Notes: generated from the sequence alone by a model not told the origin. Positions 52,183-61,641 are shown, numbered from the stretch's first letter. The stretch: 64,000 nucleotides of DNA from Paenibacillus sp. yr247 (GCF_900103825.1 NZ_FNIF01000002.1:248001-312000); one strand, 5' to 3'. Numbers and translations are program-made.

Positions 52183-53661
52183 TTACACAGGGAGAGGAAA
52201 GTTGGCAGGCAGCCAAATCATAAAGGTGCTGCCCTCATCCTTGCGAGTTGTCACTTCCACTGACCCATCATGTTCATCAATAATCCATTTAGCGATGGAT
52301 AAACCAAGTCCAGTACCGGACGTTAAACCTCTGGATAAATCCGCGCGATAGAATCTGTCGAAAATACGAGGAATATCGTCTTTATCGATCCCCATTCCCG
52401 TATCAGCAATTTGAATTCCGATAAAACCGTTCGTTCGCGACACCTCGAACGATACAGTTCCCTCTGGTGTATACTTGAACGCATTCTCGATGAAAATAAA
52501 CAACAATTGCTGCAAGTAATCCCGATTACCTTGCACAATGGCATGTTCTAAAGCATCTAAATCGCCAACTTGCCAGTTAGCAGTATGCTCGAGCAATTGA
52601 GCCCGCCTCACTACTTCTTGAACGAGCGGCAGCATCTCAATCGGCTTCTTCTCCATTTCCACGCCAGCATCCGCTCTGGCCAGCGCAAGAAGATCATTGA
52701 CCAGCCTACTCATCCGCTGTGCTTCTCCTGCAATATCATGCATAGCTTCCAGGGATATCTGCAGCTGATCAGATGTAGCAAGTTCCATACTTCCTGAAGT
52801 CTGCTTCCACATCTTCTCTAGCAAGTCGACATTTCCACGAATGGTTGTAAGCGGTGTTCTTAGCTCGTGTGAAGCGTCCGATACGAACCTCCGCTGTGCG
52901 CGGTAGGCTTCATCTAGTTCCAAATAGGTAATTTGGATACGAGATAGCATGCCATTAATCGTTTGGGTTAAACGTCCAATTTCATCCAGCGGCCCATCAT
53001 AGACGATTCGCTTCTCAAGATCATCTCCGCTGCCAATCTGGTCAGCGGCATCAATGACGCGCTCGATTGGCTTGAGCGCTTTGCGTGCCAAGAACCAACC
53101 AAGTGAAGCTGCGACGATAATTGTCAGTAATGCCCAAACCATCAGTGTATACCGAAGGGTAACAGATGTTTTCTCATAACTGCCAATCGGTACAGCGGCT
53201 TGAAGAACCCCGATGAGTTGGTTTTGGCCTTCAGACTGGCCGTAGATTCCTTGATGATAAATGAGGAAATCTTGCCCAAGCACCTTCGTCTTTTCAAAAA
53301 AACCATCCTGTACCGCCAATTTATCAATCGCGGTCTTTGTTAGAGGTAAGGTAACATCATAGTATTGTAAGTTTGCCGAGCGACTAAAGCTTTTGAGTGT
53401 CACATTATATAATTGCAGAAACGTATTCGTGGAGTAGAAATCTCTGCTTTCTAGTTCCAAATCAACGACGAGCCCCTTCTGCGAAAGGGCAAAGCTCTTC
53501 TGAATACGCAAGGAGGTATTGCCTGCCTCCCTCTTCACATCTTGACGGATTTGATCATATAGGAAGTAATTTAAGAAAAAATAAAGAACAACCCCAAACA
53601 GCAGCATGGTTAGTGCCAGTATGCCTGAATACCAAAGCGTTAGTCGCAAGCGAAGAGACAT
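52183..53661 (-). CDS. Sensor histidine kinase (HAMP, HisKA), next to htrA
   Basis: A 492-residue membrane kinase. Helices at about residues 10-32 and 165-188 enclose a 130-residue extracytoplasmic sensor; HAMP (ARKALKPIERVIDAADQIG), H-box (FVSDASHELRTPLTTIRGNVDLL) and ATPase motifs (FIENAFKYTPEG, IADTGMGIDKDDIPRIFDRFYRAD, GTGLGLSIAKWI) follow. It starts 1 bp after the response-regulator stop. The pair stands downstream of an HtrA protease, recalling CssRS of Bacillus, which senses secretion stress and induces htrA; the same role is likely here. Confidence 0.95.
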   Translation of the reverse strand: MSLRLRLTLWYSGILALTMLLFGVVLYFFLNYFLYDQIRQDVKREAGNTSLRIQKSFALSQKGLVVDLELESRDFYSTNTFLQLYNVTLKSFSRSANLQYYDVTLPLTKTAIDKLAVQDGFFEKTKVLGQDFLIYHQGIYGQSEGQNQLIGVLQAAVPIGSYEKTSVTLRYTLMVWALLTIIVAASLGWFLARKALKPIERVIDAADQIGSGDDLEKRIVYDGPLDEIGRLTQTINGMLSRIQITYLELDEAYRAQRRFVSDASHELRTPLTTIRGNVDLLEKMWKQTSGSMELATSDQLQISLEAMHDIAGEAQRMSRLVNDLLALARADAGVEMEKKPIEMLPLVQEVVRRAQLLEHTANWQVGDLDALEHAIVQGNRDYLQQLLFIFIENAFKYTPEGTVSFEVSRTNGFIGIQIADTGMGIDKDDIPRIFDRFYRADLSRGLTSGTGLGLSIAKWIIDEHDGSVEVTTRKDEGSTFMIWLPANFPLPV

Positions 53662-53662
53662 A

Positions 53663-54352
53663 CTAATTTTCCCCTCTCAATACGTAACCTGCTCCCCGGA
53701 CAGTTTGAATCAATCTTTTATGGCCGAATTCTTCGGTTTTTTGGCGCAGCAGAGCAATATAAACCTCAAGTACATTGGATTCACCGCTGTAATCGTAACC
53801 CCATATTTTTTCCATGATAATATCACGAGAGAGCACACGCTTCGGATTCTGCATGAACAAGTGCAGCAAATCAAACTCTTTCGTTGTCAATTCAATCAGT
53901 TTCTCGCCACGGAAAACCTCGCGTGTATCTAGATCCAAGATCGTATCCTCATAACTCAACCGGTTCGTCTGCTGCTCAGGACGCTCCGTTCTCCGTCGCA
54001 GAAGAACACGCACCCTAGCAAGCAGCTCTTCAAGAGCAAAGGGCTTGACCAAATAATCGTCAGCACCGAGATCCAAGCCTTTGACTCGGTCGCTGATTTC
54101 ATCTTTTGCTGTAAGCATAAGGATGGGTACCTCGCTGCCGCTTTCACGGATACGGCGTACAACCTCCCAACCATCAATATGCGGCATCATGACGTCCAAG
54201 ATAAGCAGATGAGGTTCCGTCCTCAGCATTTGCTTGAGTCCATCCGCACCATCACTTGCGGTGACAACCGAATACCCTTCAAAAGCCAAGCCTCTCCTTA
54301 GCATAGACGTAATTTTCTCATCATCATCGATAACCATAATGTTTTCTCTCAT
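53663..54352 (-). CDS. OmpR-family response regulator, next to htrA
   Basis: A 229-residue regulator: receiver with VIDDDEK, phospho-Asp in LLILDVMMPHIDGWE and Lys in YLVKPFALEELLARV, then an OmpR-type winged helix (IELTTKEFDLLHLFMQNPKRVLSRDIIMEKIWGYDYSGESNVLEVYIALLRQKTE, IQTVRGAGYVLR). ATG 54352 (MRENIMVIDDD) follows AAGGGTGG; an in-frame start at 54403 is unlikely. It probably responds to the kinase encoded next and controls htrA 150 bp upstream. Confidence 0.95.
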   Translation of the reverse strand: MRENIMVIDDDEKITSMLRRGLAFEGYSVVTASDGADGLKQMLRTEPHLLILDVMMPHIDGWEVVRRIRESGSEVPILMLTAKDEISDRVKGLDLGADDYLVKPFALEELLARVRVLLRRRTERPEQQTNRLSYEDTILDLDTREVFRGEKLIELTTKEFDLLHLFMQNPKRVLSRDIIMEKIWGYDYSGESNVLEVYIALLRQKTEEFGHKRLIQTVRGAGYVLRGEN

Positions 54353-54496
54353 CGGAGGACCACCCTTCTTTCCTACCATTGTAACAAAATCAACAGCAAG
54401 CAAAAAGAAGCAGAGCCTGCAAGCTTGTGGCCGCGGGTCTCCACTTCCTTTTTTCCGTACTAACCTTTGTTTCTCTCTCCATATTGCTTCTATCTA

Positions 54497-56098
54497 TTAT
54501 TGAGCAGGAGTCTCAGCTAGCTTGTTTTTGTCCCCAACTGTAATTGGCACTTCCATGCGCTTGCCGTCTCGAACAAGACCCAAGGTTACTTTGTCGCCAA
54601 CTTTCATTGCTTGAACTTTCGTAATTAACTCCTGGGAGTTTTTCACTTTAGCACCGTTCATATCTACAATCACATCGTATTGACGCAGACCCGCCTGGAA
54701 AGCAGGGCTTTTACGTTGAACGCTGCCAACTAAGGCCCCATCTGTGTTCGAAAGCTTTAATTCACTTACCCAGTCTTTCCCAATATCTTGCAAACCAACA
54801 CCTAAGTAAGGAACCGGTTCTTTTGGAATTTGAACATTATTTTTAAGATTTTCAAGAACGGAAGAGATCGTGCTTGTAGGAATGGCGAAACCAATACCTT
54901 GTGCTTGAGAGCTTACGGCGGTATTAATACCAATCACTTCACCATTCAAGTTGAGTAAAGGTCCACCGGAATTACCAGGGTTAATAGATGCGTCAGTTTG
55001 CAGCAAATGTTTGTATTCACGTGTACCTTTCGCATCTGGAATGCTAATCGGACGTTCCTTTGCACTGAGCACACCCACAGTAACTGTGTGGTCAAAGCCG
55101 TATGGATTACCGATAGCAACGACCCAGTCTCCAACATTCACATCTTCAGCTTTACCAAGTGGAAGGATTGGAAATTCTTTGTTGCCCTCGATTTTGAGCA
55201 CGGCCAAATCTAAATCGTAGCTGTTACCCAGCAATTTAGCTTTGAATGGCTTGTCATAGCCTTCTACTGTAATTTGAATTTCATCAGCGCCATCCACAAC
55301 ATGTTCATTAGTTAAAATATAACCGGTTTTTTCGAAAATAAACCCAGTTCCCATACCACCAGGCTGCAGTTCGCCGCTGCCGGAGTCTTGCTGGCCACTC
55401 TTAGGTGTTGTATTCCCGCCACCGTTATCTCCAAAGAATTGACGGAAGAACGGATCATCAAAGAGGGAGTTACCGCCATTGCCGCGGCTTGATTGCTTTG
55501 GTTTCATCAAAGATTCGACCTTAACGATTGCTGGCCCTGCGTTCTGAGCAATGGCCGAAATGTTTCCTGGGCGAACAACATCGAGCCCAACGTTTTTCAC
55601 TTCGCTTCCGTTACCATTTGAGCTCTTCGTTGTGGTAGCCGTGGAGCTACCCGAAGCGAGTGGCTGATTGCCTGTAAACAGGTTCAATTTATCAGCGCTG
55701 AACATGAGTGCACTTACAACCAAGGCTCCTGCCATGAAAGCAGCGAATATGCTTTTTACAGATGAACGTTTTCTTGCGTTCGAATCCCAAGGTCCAGGAC
55801 CTTGCGGACCGCCCGCTTCCGGCCCAAAACTAAATGGACGCAAGTTCTTAGGGGGAGTAACTTCAACACTTGAAGTTCCTTCAGATCCAGAGGCAGACGT
55901 TGTAAGAGACTCTTGTTCGCCATTCTCGTTAAAAGCTGATTTGTAAGGACCATAAGAATAATAGTAAGAGGGTCTTTCTTTGTTAGGCTCTCGCGGCTCT
56001 TGATGATTGGATTCCTTCCGGTTAAGACTGTCGTTGTTAGCGCTATTGTTGTTCTGCGGCTTAAAGAAGTCGCTATAGTCTTTTTTGTTGTCTTCCAT
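54497..56098 (-). CDS. htrA: HtrA-type membrane serine protease with PDZ domain
   Basis: A 533-residue protease of the HtrA/DegP family. A 110-residue acidic, Asn/Ser/Pro-rich cytoplasmic tail precedes one membrane helix (about 115-133). The trypsin-like domain carries His266 (TNEHVVDG), Asp297 (LDLAVLKI) and Ser377 (NPGNSGGPL). One PDZ domain occupies roughly residues 425-520. It degrades or refolds misfolded exported proteins on the outer face of the membrane. ATG follows TGGAGG. A two-component pair lies immediately downstream in the same orientation. Confidence 0.96.
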   Translation of the reverse strand: MEDNKKDYSDFFKPQNNNSANNDSLNRKESNHQEPREPNKERPSYYYSYGPYKSAFNENGEQESLTTSASGSEGTSSVEVTPPKNLRPFSFGPEAGGPQGPGPWDSNARKRSSVKSIFAAFMAGALVVSALMFSADKLNLFTGNQPLASGSSTATTTKSSNGNGSEVKNVGLDVVRPGNISAIAQNAGPAIVKVESLMKPKQSSRGNGGNSLFDDPFFRQFFGDNGGGNTTPKSGQQDSGSGELQPGGMGTGFIFEKTGYILTNEHVVDGADEIQITVEGYDKPFKAKLLGNSYDLDLAVLKIEGNKEFPILPLGKAEDVNVGDWVVAIGNPYGFDHTVTVGVLSAKERPISIPDAKGTREYKHLLQTDASINPGNSGGPLLNLNGEVIGINTAVSSQAQGIGFAIPTSTISSVLENLKNNVQIPKEPVPYLGVGLQDIGKDWVSELKLSNTDGALVGSVQRKSPAFQAGLRQYDVIVDMNGAKVKNSQELITKVQAMKVGDKVTLGLVRDGKRMEVPITVGDKNKLAETPAQ

Positions 56099-56241
56099 GG
56101 TTTTACCTCCATTTGTTTAATAAAGTTATAAAGTGCATGTATCTAAAAGGATGATCTCTTGCTTTCTATAGTTCTATCATGCACCCACAACCTTAAACGA
56201 ATATTAAAAAACAATAAAATGGAGGTAAAAAAAGGGGGGTA

Positions 56242-56655
56242 TTATTGAATCCAAGCTTGCTCGACTTTTTTGAGCAGTCCCGCTGCTTCTTTCACCCACT
56301 TGTCTTCGATTTCAGCATCAGAATCAATCGGAGTTTGAAATTGATCAATCAACGCACCGTAGGTTTCAGCTTCCGCCCCCTGGTCAAGCCCTTCATTATA
56401 TACATGCTTCAGTACAAAAGGAGTTCCAACCTTTACAATCGCATCGGTTGATTCCGAGTCACCCTCAATTCTTCCTGTCACCACTTGAAAAGGAATCCGC
56501 AGCCACACTTTATGTGCTTCATCTAAGTAGTGATCGAAATAGCCATGATCGTAATCCCAGTTACCACCCAGAGCAAACTCAAATTCATGCAGGTGGTCAC
56601 GTACACTGTCGAAAGATTCTTGGACCTGCTCCAAAGATGACGATAAAGTTTTCAT
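56242..56655 (-). CDS. YugN-like family protein
   Basis: A 137-residue acidic cytoplasmic protein of the YugN family (FEFALGGNWDYDHGYFDHYLDE, VWLRIPFQVVTG, VGTPFVLKHVYNEGLD). ATG with AAGGAG upstream. It sits alone between liaR and htrA, same orientation. The family is widespread in bacilli and of unknown function. Confidence 0.88.
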   Translation of the reverse strand: MKTLSSSLEQVQESFDSVRDHLHEFEFALGGNWDYDHGYFDHYLDEAHKVWLRIPFQVVTGRIEGDSESTDAIVKVGTPFVLKHVYNEGLDQGAEAETYGALIDQFQTPIDSDAEIEDKWVKEAAGLLKKVEQAWIQ

Positions 56656-56742
56656 TCAGACACTCCTTAAGCGCTCATATTATTTTCCTTACGCATAGAA
56701 TGTGCCAAGATGTAGTTTTTATGTGCGATACATTCCTTATTA

Positions 56743-57393
56743 TCAGACCCAGCCTTTACGATGAGCGAAGATAGCAAGCTGTGTACGATCTTCTAACTCA
56801 CACTTCATCAGGAGATTACTGACGTGTGTCTTAACGGTTTTAATACTAATAAAAAGCTCCTCCGAAATATCTTTATTACTTTTCCCCTCTGCAATCAAAA
56901 GCAGCACTTCTCTCTCACGCGAAGTTAAGCCTTCTTCCTCCGGCAGGCTACTACGCTGCCTAATTCCTCGTGTAAGCGCTAGAGACACTTCTGAATTCAT
57001 AACGGGCATGCCGCGGTAAGCGCTCTGAATGGCATGTATCAGTTGGTCGGATGAGACCGTCTTCAGCATATAGCTGATTGCTCCTGATTCCACAGCCTCG
57101 AGCACCTTTGTTTCCTCTAGAAAACTGGTCAGCATAATGATCTTGACCAGCGGAAATTTGCTGCAAATCAACTTAGTAGCACCTATACCATCCAGAACCG
57201 GCATCGTGAGATCCATTAAAATAACATCTGGAAAATGATGAAAGAGTTCTTTGTTTAACTTGTCGAATGCCTCCTGGCCGTTGCAGGCTTCCCCCACAAC
57301 TTCCAACCCGGGTTCCAATGAAATGTAGGTTCGCAGCCCTACCCGAACCATATCGTGATCGTCTACAATCATCACTTTAATGTTACTGCTCAT
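56743..57393 (-). CDS. liaR: NarL-family response regulator LiaR/VraR-like
   Basis: A 216-residue regulator with a receiver domain (VDDHDMVRVGL, phospho-Asp in DVILMDLTMPVLDG, Lys in ISYMLKTVSSDQL) and a LuxR-type helix-turn-helix (LTSREREVLLLIAEGKSNKDISEELFISIKTVKTHVSNLLMK). It is the last gene of liaF-liaS-liaR and overlaps liaS by 11 bp. LiaR in Firmicutes activates envelope-stress genes when lipid II-binding antibiotics or membrane damage are sensed. Its targets here are unknown; no liaIH pair is in the window. Confidence 0.95.
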   Translation of the reverse strand: MSSNIKVMIVDDHDMVRVGLRTYISLEPGLEVVGEACNGQEAFDKLNKELFHHFPDVILMDLTMPVLDGIGATKLICSKFPLVKIIMLTSFLEETKVLEAVESGAISYMLKTVSSDQLIHAIQSAYRGMPVMNSEVSLALTRGIRQRSSLPEEEGLTSREREVLLLIAEGKSNKDISEELFISIKTVKTHVSNLLMKCELEDRTQLAIFAHRKGWV

Positions 57394-58450
57394 TCGCTTC
57401 TCCCTCTCTTTCCTTCAATAGAGGACCCGACTGTCCTGCAAAACGCGGAATGCGCACGCGGACTCGTGTTCCTGAACCCAACTTGCTATCTATCTCCACT
57501 TCGCCTCCGAGCTTTTGCGCTCGTTCCCTCATTGTTGATAAACCATGAGAGGCCGATGGGATGTCTCTTCGTTCAAAACCTTGCCCGTCATCCTGAAGCT
57601 GAAGCACATATTGGTGCTCTCTTTCATATATAGCTAGGCGAACTTGTTTGGCAGAAGCGTGTTTGACCACATTCGCAAGACCTTCTTGTATAATGAGAAA
57701 AAACTGATGTTCAATCGCTTCGGATATTGTTTCATGAAGAGAAACATCAAGCTGGCCCTGCAGCTCATGGTTCCGGCAATATTCCGGAAACCACTTCTCC
57801 AGGGCTTCTTGTAAGCTCATATCGTTTAATTCAATCGGTCTTAATTGTGAAATCAGTCCACGCATCTGTTTCTGTGCATGGTGAGACATCTGAATTAGCT
57901 GATTCATAACAGCCGGAGCAGCATCCGGATTCCTCTCAAGAATTTTAGGCAAAGAGGAAGCTGACATATGAATGGCGAACAGCTCTTGACTTACGGTATC
58001 GTGCAAATCCCGTGCCAGTCGGCGTCTTTCCTCCATCACTGCATTCTCTGTGAGCTCTTGGTCACGGATAGCTTCGGCTTCGCCCAACTTTTGCAGCAGT
58101 TGAACCCGCTCTTCAACAGAAGAGGCCATTTTATTAAAAGCATCATACAAATATAAGAATGGTTCTACTGGCTCCATCTCAATGCGACTTGAGAAATTCC
58201 CTTTGGACAACTCGAGCATGGCTACATGCAGCTCGTCTACTTTGCGCTGCCATCTTCTGGTCGCTATATAACCAACCATTAGGCAGACAACGAGAATAGC
58301 AATGACGAACCACAACCGGAACTCCCATGAAACAAGCTCCTCCTTAAAATATTCAAGTACGATATAGATACTTGATACCGTAAGTAAACTCGAAATAAGA
58401 AAGTAATTCAGCAGCTGCCATTTCATATTGAACATTCGCAATTTGTACAT
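57383..58450 (-). CDS. liaS: Sensor histidine kinase LiaS/VraS-like
   Basis: A 355-residue kinase with two closely spaced membrane helices (residues about 13-31 and 43-62) and almost no external loop, so it senses within the membrane. HAMP-like segment, H-box of the HisKA_3 type (RRRLARDLHDTVSQELFAIHMSASSL) and ATPase motifs (IIQEGLANVVKHASA, LQDDGQGF, GLSTMRERAQKLGG) follow. It starts 9 bp after the liaF stop and overlaps liaR. Confidence 0.95.
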   Translation of the reverse strand: MYKLRMFNMKWQLLNYFLISSLLTVSSIYIVLEYFKEELVSWEFRLWFVIAILVVCLMVGYIATRRWQRKVDELHVAMLELSKGNFSSRIEMEPVEPFLYLYDAFNKMASSVEERVQLLQKLGEAEAIRDQELTENAVMEERRRLARDLHDTVSQELFAIHMSASSLPKILERNPDAAPAVMNQLIQMSHHAQKQMRGLISQLRPIELNDMSLQEALEKWFPEYCRNHELQGQLDVSLHETISEAIEHQFFLIIQEGLANVVKHASAKQVRLAIYEREHQYVLQLQDDGQGFERRDIPSASHGLSTMRERAQKLGGEVEIDSKLGSGTRVRVRIPRFAGQSGPLLKEREGEANEQ

Positions 58451-58459
58451 GCTCCATCC

Positions 58460-59581
58460 TTAACCGATCTTTTTGATTGTAATGTCACCAATAAACATGC
58501 TCGTCGTTACAATTAACTTCCGGTCTGCCTCTTCATAGTGTGAGGTCTGTGTTCGCACGCTGCGCAGGAATCCACTTTCGCGGCGATCAAGCACCTTCAT
58601 ATCTCCAATAAACGAACTCGCCATAACGCGAACTTCAACATCAATATCGTTCGGAATGAATATTTTTACATCACCTATAAATGCGGTAACATGAATCGTC
58701 GTCTCCCCCAAAGGAATGGCTGCACGTGTAAGATCAATGATGGAATCTCCAATGAAGTGTGAGATTTGAATCGGCTTTAGCTCCCAAGCTTCTTGGCCAA
58801 GGTGTACATCTCCGATAAATCCATGCCGATGGAGAACATCTCCAGAGTCGAAGTTACGCACGAAATCATCGTATTTGTGCCCGTGTTGATTGAAAGCATG
58901 TGTCTGCGGCTGGCGTGGTGGCTGTGGTTGTGCAAGTGGTTCCGCTGTTCCAGATCCGTCAAGACCATTCCAATCCTCCAAATGCTTGTCATGAAACTCA
59001 CCATGGATATCCTTCAGTACGGCTTTCTCTTCTTCACTTAACTCATGCTTTGCTTCTTTAGTAATGGATTTACTTTCATGTTCCTTAACAGTTGAAGCCT
59101 TAGTCGGAGAATGACTCCATGTAGATTGATCCCATGGATTCCTGTATTTCTCATGCTGTAACCTTTTTGCCTCACGTCTTTCCCGTCTAACTTGTTCTTT
59201 GGCTTCTCTAATAGAAGGCCATTCCGGAGACTCTTTCTTACTCGGTTTAAAGATGACATTCAGTCCAAATAAGATTAAAGCAACTGGTCCCAGAATTTTA
59301 AACATTTCCCCGAGGGATCGATCGGTTAAATTCAAATTCTTTAGGAGAAAGATCGTTCCAACACCGCAAACCAGCAAGCTCCAAATCGAGCCTCCCCAAT
59401 GATACTTGCGCTGCCATACAAAACCAACGAGTCCGTAAAAAATAAGAATGACAGGCCAATAGGTGGAAAACATATACGCAAGATCAATTTCAATTAACCC
59501 TATTTGATTTAGTAAAAAAAGGATACCTGCCGCAACGAGGACAAGCCCCCAAATCATTCTTTGAAACATATGCGGATTCAT
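58460..59581 (-). CDS. liaF: LiaF-type membrane inhibitor of LiaSR
   Basis: A 373-residue protein. Four N-terminal membrane helices within residues 1-105, a charged 150-residue cytoplasmic linker rich in Glu/Lys/Arg, and a C-terminal LiaF domain with the repeated FIGD unit (HGFIGDVHLG, HFIGDSIIDL, TAFIGDVKIFIP, SSFIGDMKVLD, MFIGDITIKKIG). The GDxxxDL-type repeats form a beta-helix that in Bacillus inhibits LiaS until stress releases it. ATG 59581 follows GGAGGAAG. It is the first gene of the three-gene operon. Confidence 0.93.
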   Translation of the reverse strand: MNPHMFQRMIWGLVLVAAGILFLLNQIGLIEIDLAYMFSTYWPVILIFYGLVGFVWQRKYHWGGSIWSLLVCGVGTIFLLKNLNLTDRSLGEMFKILGPVALILFGLNVIFKPSKKESPEWPSIREAKEQVRRERREAKRLQHEKYRNPWDQSTWSHSPTKASTVKEHESKSITKEAKHELSEEEKAVLKDIHGEFHDKHLEDWNGLDGSGTAEPLAQPQPPRQPQTHAFNQHGHKYDDFVRNFDSGDVLHRHGFIGDVHLGQEAWELKPIQISHFIGDSIIDLTRAAIPLGETTIHVTAFIGDVKIFIPNDIDVEVRVMASSFIGDMKVLDRRESGFLRSVRTQTSHYEEADRKLIVTTSMFIGDITIKKIG

Positions 59582-59758
59582 ACTTTCTTCCTCCATTTGT
59601 GTGCATCGTCGTTAAGCTACTTCTAGTCTATAAGATACAAGCAAGAATGAAAAGAGACGAGGGATTGAAGGCTGCCTCGGTCTAGAGACTGAGTTTTTAT
59701 AGAAAGCATTGAATAACTGACATCATATATATTTTAAAAGCGAACAATAAGCATTGCA

Positions 59759-59775
59759 TGTTATGTATTCTTACG
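59759..59775. promoter_or_regulatory. GlnR/TnrA-like box upstream of amt
   Basis: TGTTATGTATTCTTACG matches TGTnA-N7-TnACA at seven of eight fixed positions (last A is G). It ends 7 bp before the -35 hexamer, a position suited to activation by a MerR-type GlnR/TnrA dimer. Confidence 0.65.
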
Positions 59776-59782
59776 TATTTCG

Positions 59783-59812
59783 TTGACATGCTTATCATCA
59801 GAACCGTATAAT
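59783..59812 (+). promoter_or_regulatory. Sigma-A promoter of amt
   Basis: TTGACA (59783-59788), 18-bp spacer, TATAAT (59807-59812). Both hexamers are perfect, and the ATG is 40 bp downstream of the -10. Confidence 0.88.
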
Positions 59813-59852
59813 TGTTGCAAAAGAGCCCTCTAATATAAGGAGAGATCAACAT

Positions 59853-61142
59853 ATGGATGCAATCCAACAGCTTTCTAGCGGCCTAGATACCATATGGGTG
59901 GTTTTGACTGCTGCCATGATTTTATTGATGGAAGGCGGCTTCGCCCTACTGGAAGCAGGCTTCGTCAGACAAAAAAATGCGGTAAGTATCATTATGAAAG
60001 TGTTTGTTGACATTGCTTTCGGAGCACTTATTTTTTATTTTTTCGGCTTTGCCCTTATGTATGGTAAAGATGCAGCTGGATTAATTGGAACCACTGGCTT
60101 TTTCATGGGAGGAGATTTGACACATATCGTTCTAAACATTTCACATGAAACCTATTGGCTATTTCAGTGTGCTTTCGTTATCGCTGTTATCTCGATAGTT
60201 TCCGGAGCCGTTGCGGAACGCATCAATTTCCGCGCTTACATCTTGTATACAATTGCAATGACAGGTTTAATTTATCCGATCGCTGGCCACTGGGTATGGG
60301 CCGTCAATGGTTGGCTCGGTAAATTAGGCATGGTGGACTTCGCAGGTTCGGCTGTTATTCACGCACTCGGAGGTTTCTCCGCACTTGCCGCAGCGTTGAT
60401 TATTGGTCCACGGATTGGCAAATTCTCTGCGAACGGCACGGCTAACATTGTCCCTCCATCCAATTTGCCACTTGCCTCGGTAGGCGCATTTATCCTTTGG
60501 TTCGGTTGGTTTGGTTTTAACTCTGGCAGCACACTGAGTGCCACCAATACGTCAATCGGCCACATTGCCGTAACCACTATGCTAGCAGCGGCGGCAGGCA
60601 GTGCAGCCTGTATCTTGTTCACCATGATGCGTTACCGCAAAGCCGATCCACCCATGGTTATCAACGGCGCTCTAGCAGGGCTGGTAGGTATTACTGCTGG
60701 CTGCGCTTTCGTTAGTGATGCTGCAGCCATATTCATTGGAGCTATATGCGGGATCGCCATGGTTTACGCGACAGAGATGCTAGAAGCTAGACAAATTGAT
60801 GATCCAGTCGGCGCATTCCCGGTTCATGGAATTAGCGGCAGTATCGGAACGTTGGCCGTAGGGTTATTCGCACAGCCGGACTCCATTCGAGAAGGAACCG
60901 CCGGTTTATTTTATGGAGGCGGCTTCGGTCTTCTAGGTGTTCAGGCGTTAGGACTCGTAACAATTTGTATTTGGGGTTTCGTCATCACCTGGGGCTGCAT
61001 GAAGCTAATTAATCTCATTGTCCCACTAAGAGTCAGCAGAGACGAAGAGCTAGTCGGATTAGACGTTGGTATCCATGGTGTTCCGGCTTACAGCCAAGAA
61101 GACGGGTTTCTGGACTTACAACAATTGAAAAAGGGTCAATAG
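59853..61142 (+). CDS. amt: Ammonium transporter (Amt family)
   Basis: A 429-residue channel with 11 predicted membrane helices. Family motifs: DTIWVVLTAAMILLMEGGFALLEAGFVRQKN at the start, AGHWVWAVNGWL, DFAGSAVIHALGGFSALAAALIIGPRIG, FGWFGFNSGST, and DDPVGAFPVHGISGSIGTLAVGLFA containing the pore His residues. The N-terminus lacks an added signal peptide, as in Gram-positive Amt/NrgA. No glnK/nrgB follows: a terminator comes 9 bp after the stop. ATG with AAGGAGAG upstream. It is probably co-regulated with glnA by GlnR/TnrA. Confidence 0.96.
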   Translation: MDAIQQLSSGLDTIWVVLTAAMILLMEGGFALLEAGFVRQKNAVSIIMKVFVDIAFGALIFYFFGFALMYGKDAAGLIGTTGFFMGGDLTHIVLNISHETYWLFQCAFVIAVISIVSGAVAERINFRAYILYTIAMTGLIYPIAGHWVWAVNGWLGKLGMVDFAGSAVIHALGGFSALAAALIIGPRIGKFSANGTANIVPPSNLPLASVGAFILWFGWFGFNSGSTLSATNTSIGHIAVTTMLAAAAGSAACILFTMMRYRKADPPMVINGALAGLVGITAGCAFVSDAAAIFIGAICGIAMVYATEMLEARQIDDPVGAFPVHGISGSIGTLAVGLFAQPDSIREGTAGLFYGGGFGLLGVQALGLVTICIWGFVITWGCMKLINLIVPLRVSRDEELVGLDVGIHGVPAYSQEDGFLDLQQLKKGQ

Positions 61143-61150
61143 ACAGCGAA

Positions 61151-61178
61151 AAACCCTTCCAATTTGGAAGGGTTTATT
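61151..61178. terminator. Bidirectional terminator after amt
   Basis: Perfect stem AAACCCTTCC / GGAAGGGTTT with a 5-nt loop, flanked by A and T tracts, between convergent genes. Confidence 0.9.
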
Positions 61179-61185
61179 GTTTGTT

Positions 61186-61563
61186 TTAAGAAAGCAGTTC
61201 TTCAATCTCAGCAGGGATGGAGACCACATCACCTGGTTTGGATTCATTCATAATTTGTCTCGCGTGGGCAATTTCGTCACGCAGTTTCTTAACTTGCTCC
61301 ATCGGTTTCTTCACGTAATGGATATACTCGACAGCAAGATGATGGTCAGGTTTCTTACCAGTGAACATGCGACGAAGCGATGACATCGTCTGATAAGCGC
61401 GCTCTTCTTTCAATCTTTTGATTTCGTAGCGCTCCACTACCTGTTCAATCTCTAAGACCTGCTGCTCCTTGCGGGCAATGTAAGCTTCCAAGAAAGGAAA
61501 TACCTCTGCGGCTTTCCTTGGTGTTCTTAGAGGATTTCCGTCCATTCGCAAAGTACTCAGCAT
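61186..61563 (-). CDS. Hypothetical coiled-coil protein
   Basis: A 125-residue soluble, charged protein, mostly helical with heptads (ARKEQQVLEIEQVVERYEIKRLKEERAYQTM, YIHYVKKPMEQVKKLRDEIAHARQIM). No membrane segment, no cysteines and no recognised family. ATG 61563 (MLSTLRMDGN) follows AGGTGAG. It lies between amt (convergent) and a chemoreceptor gene (same direction, 72 bp upstream), with no evident link to either. Confidence 0.6.
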   Translation of the reverse strand: MLSTLRMDGNPLRTPRKAAEVFPFLEAYIARKEQQVLEIEQVVERYEIKRLKEERAYQTMSSLRRMFTGKKPDHHLAVEYIHYVKKPMEQVKKLRDEIAHARQIMNESKPGDVVSIPAEIEELLS

Positions 61564-61641
61564 GATCACTCACCTATCTTCCCATGTCAAGATTCATTAC
61601 AGTAATCTTATTTTACACTAAAATAAACGTTTTGAGAACCA

